A stretch of 64,000 nucleotides of DNA from Thalassospira mesophila (lineage in GTDB: Bacteria; Pseudomonadota; Alphaproteobacteria; Rhodospirillales; Thalassospiraceae): positions 62,001 through 126,000 of the forward strand of contig NZ_JFKA01000007.1 in assembly GCF_002115755.1 (NCBI RefSeq), read 5' to 3'. Below are positions 63,705-64,000 of the stretch, one piece after another (the stretch's first letter is position 1; each line of letters begins with the position of its first letter). The notes below the pieces were generated by a model that was not told the origin of the DNA, ran no database searches, and saw nothing but the letters and a program-made list of their open reading frames with translations. Position numbers and translations under genes: made by a program.

Positions 63705-64000
63705 TGTTTTTCGCTATGTTATGGTGTGATTGTCAAATACGAAGCAGTCTGGCGGTAAGGCCGGGCCGCGGGCGATGATTTAACACAAAAGCGTTGAAAA
63801 CAGCAATCATCGCGCGCCGACATGCCGGTTAAATTCGCCAATGTGCCGCCCCGGATGATTTTACGCCCTGATACCCGGCGTTGGCGGACCGGTTATGGGA
63901 TGTTAAACAGTTTGCGCGAACAATGCTGCCCGGTACGAAAAAAACCGGGTTAAAATTTTGGTGCCAGAGCGGGTGCAATTAAAACAAGTTCTGTCGAGCG
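63705..64000. other. Gene-free edge upstream of tyrS
   Basis: 296 bp without an identifiable coding region. A weak hairpin CCCGGT (63929-63934) / ACCGGG (63944-63949) is followed by A/T-rich sequence. A gene divergent from tyrS may begin beyond the window. Confidence 0.4.

Overview
The window is chromosomal DNA from an alphaproteobacterium, most likely a marine member of the Rhodospirillales close to Thalassospira. This placement rests on gene content and codon style, not on a search. Supporting signs are a MipZ division ATPase, an RNase E with a long acidic insertion in its S1 domain and a C-terminal GWW motif, a ThiS-ThiG fusion, a Phasin-type granule protein and a DUF455 ferritin-like protein. 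There are no phage genes, insertion sequences, CRISPR arrays, tRNA or rRNA genes. The region reads as stable core genome with regulatory elements between the genes.

Layout. 0-3 kb: a partial secreted protein, then mipZ, a VWA protein and a membrane J-domain protein. 3-6.7 kb: galU, ugd and a phosphohexomutase, a nucleotide-sugar cluster ending in a strong terminator. 7-14.4 kb: a D,D-carboxypeptidase with a SPOR domain, a lipoprotein, an Ala-rich phasin, clpS-clpA and a small helical protein. 14.5-17.4 kb: a candidate sigma54-driven small RNA, then a periplasmic Cache-like protein paired with a chemoreceptor. 17.4-25.5 kb: a FemAB/GNAT-like protein, serA, aat, an Ala-rich secreted protein, the aroQ-accB-accC operon and thiSG. 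25.6-31.5 kb: a structured repeat, a DsbA/ScsC-like oxidoreductase, a lipoprotein, an M48-TPR protease, a degenerate gamma-glutamyltransferase and an aminotransferase. 31.7-41.2 kb: rne, amiC, mrcA and prfB with its programmed frameshift. 41.3-49.2 kb: a YjiH-type membrane protein behind a large palindrome, marR-emrA-emrB, a 75-residue protein, and an Ada-AlkA fusion with ogt. 49.3-54.5 kb: an alcohol dehydrogenase, a LysR regulator, a second copy of the structured repeat, an EamA transporter, a DUF455 protein and an HPt/receiver-like protein with neither phospho-site. 54.7-64 kb: glnE-bcp, a very long AsmA/YhdP-like protein and tyrS.

Functional themes are envelope growth (galU/ugd/mutase, carboxypeptidase, AmiC, PBP1A, M48, AsmA), the bacterial N-degron pathway (aat, clpS and clpA all present), alkylation repair (Ada-AlkA plus Ogt), and multidrug efflux under MarR control.

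The most unusual items are these. (1) A sigma54 promoter with a TTGCA-N3-TGCAA dyad about 100 bp upstream drives an apparent intergenic RNA of about 115 nt that ends in a clean terminator. (2) A 134/135-bp three-hairpin element occurs twice, in opposite orientations, with compensatory base changes in a stem while its small ORF is not conserved. (3) A 30-bp palindrome made of two GntR-like half operators precedes the YjiH-type gene. (4) A 7-bp tandem duplication frameshifts the end of a gamma-glutamyltransferase-like lipoprotein that also lacks the catalytic Thr.
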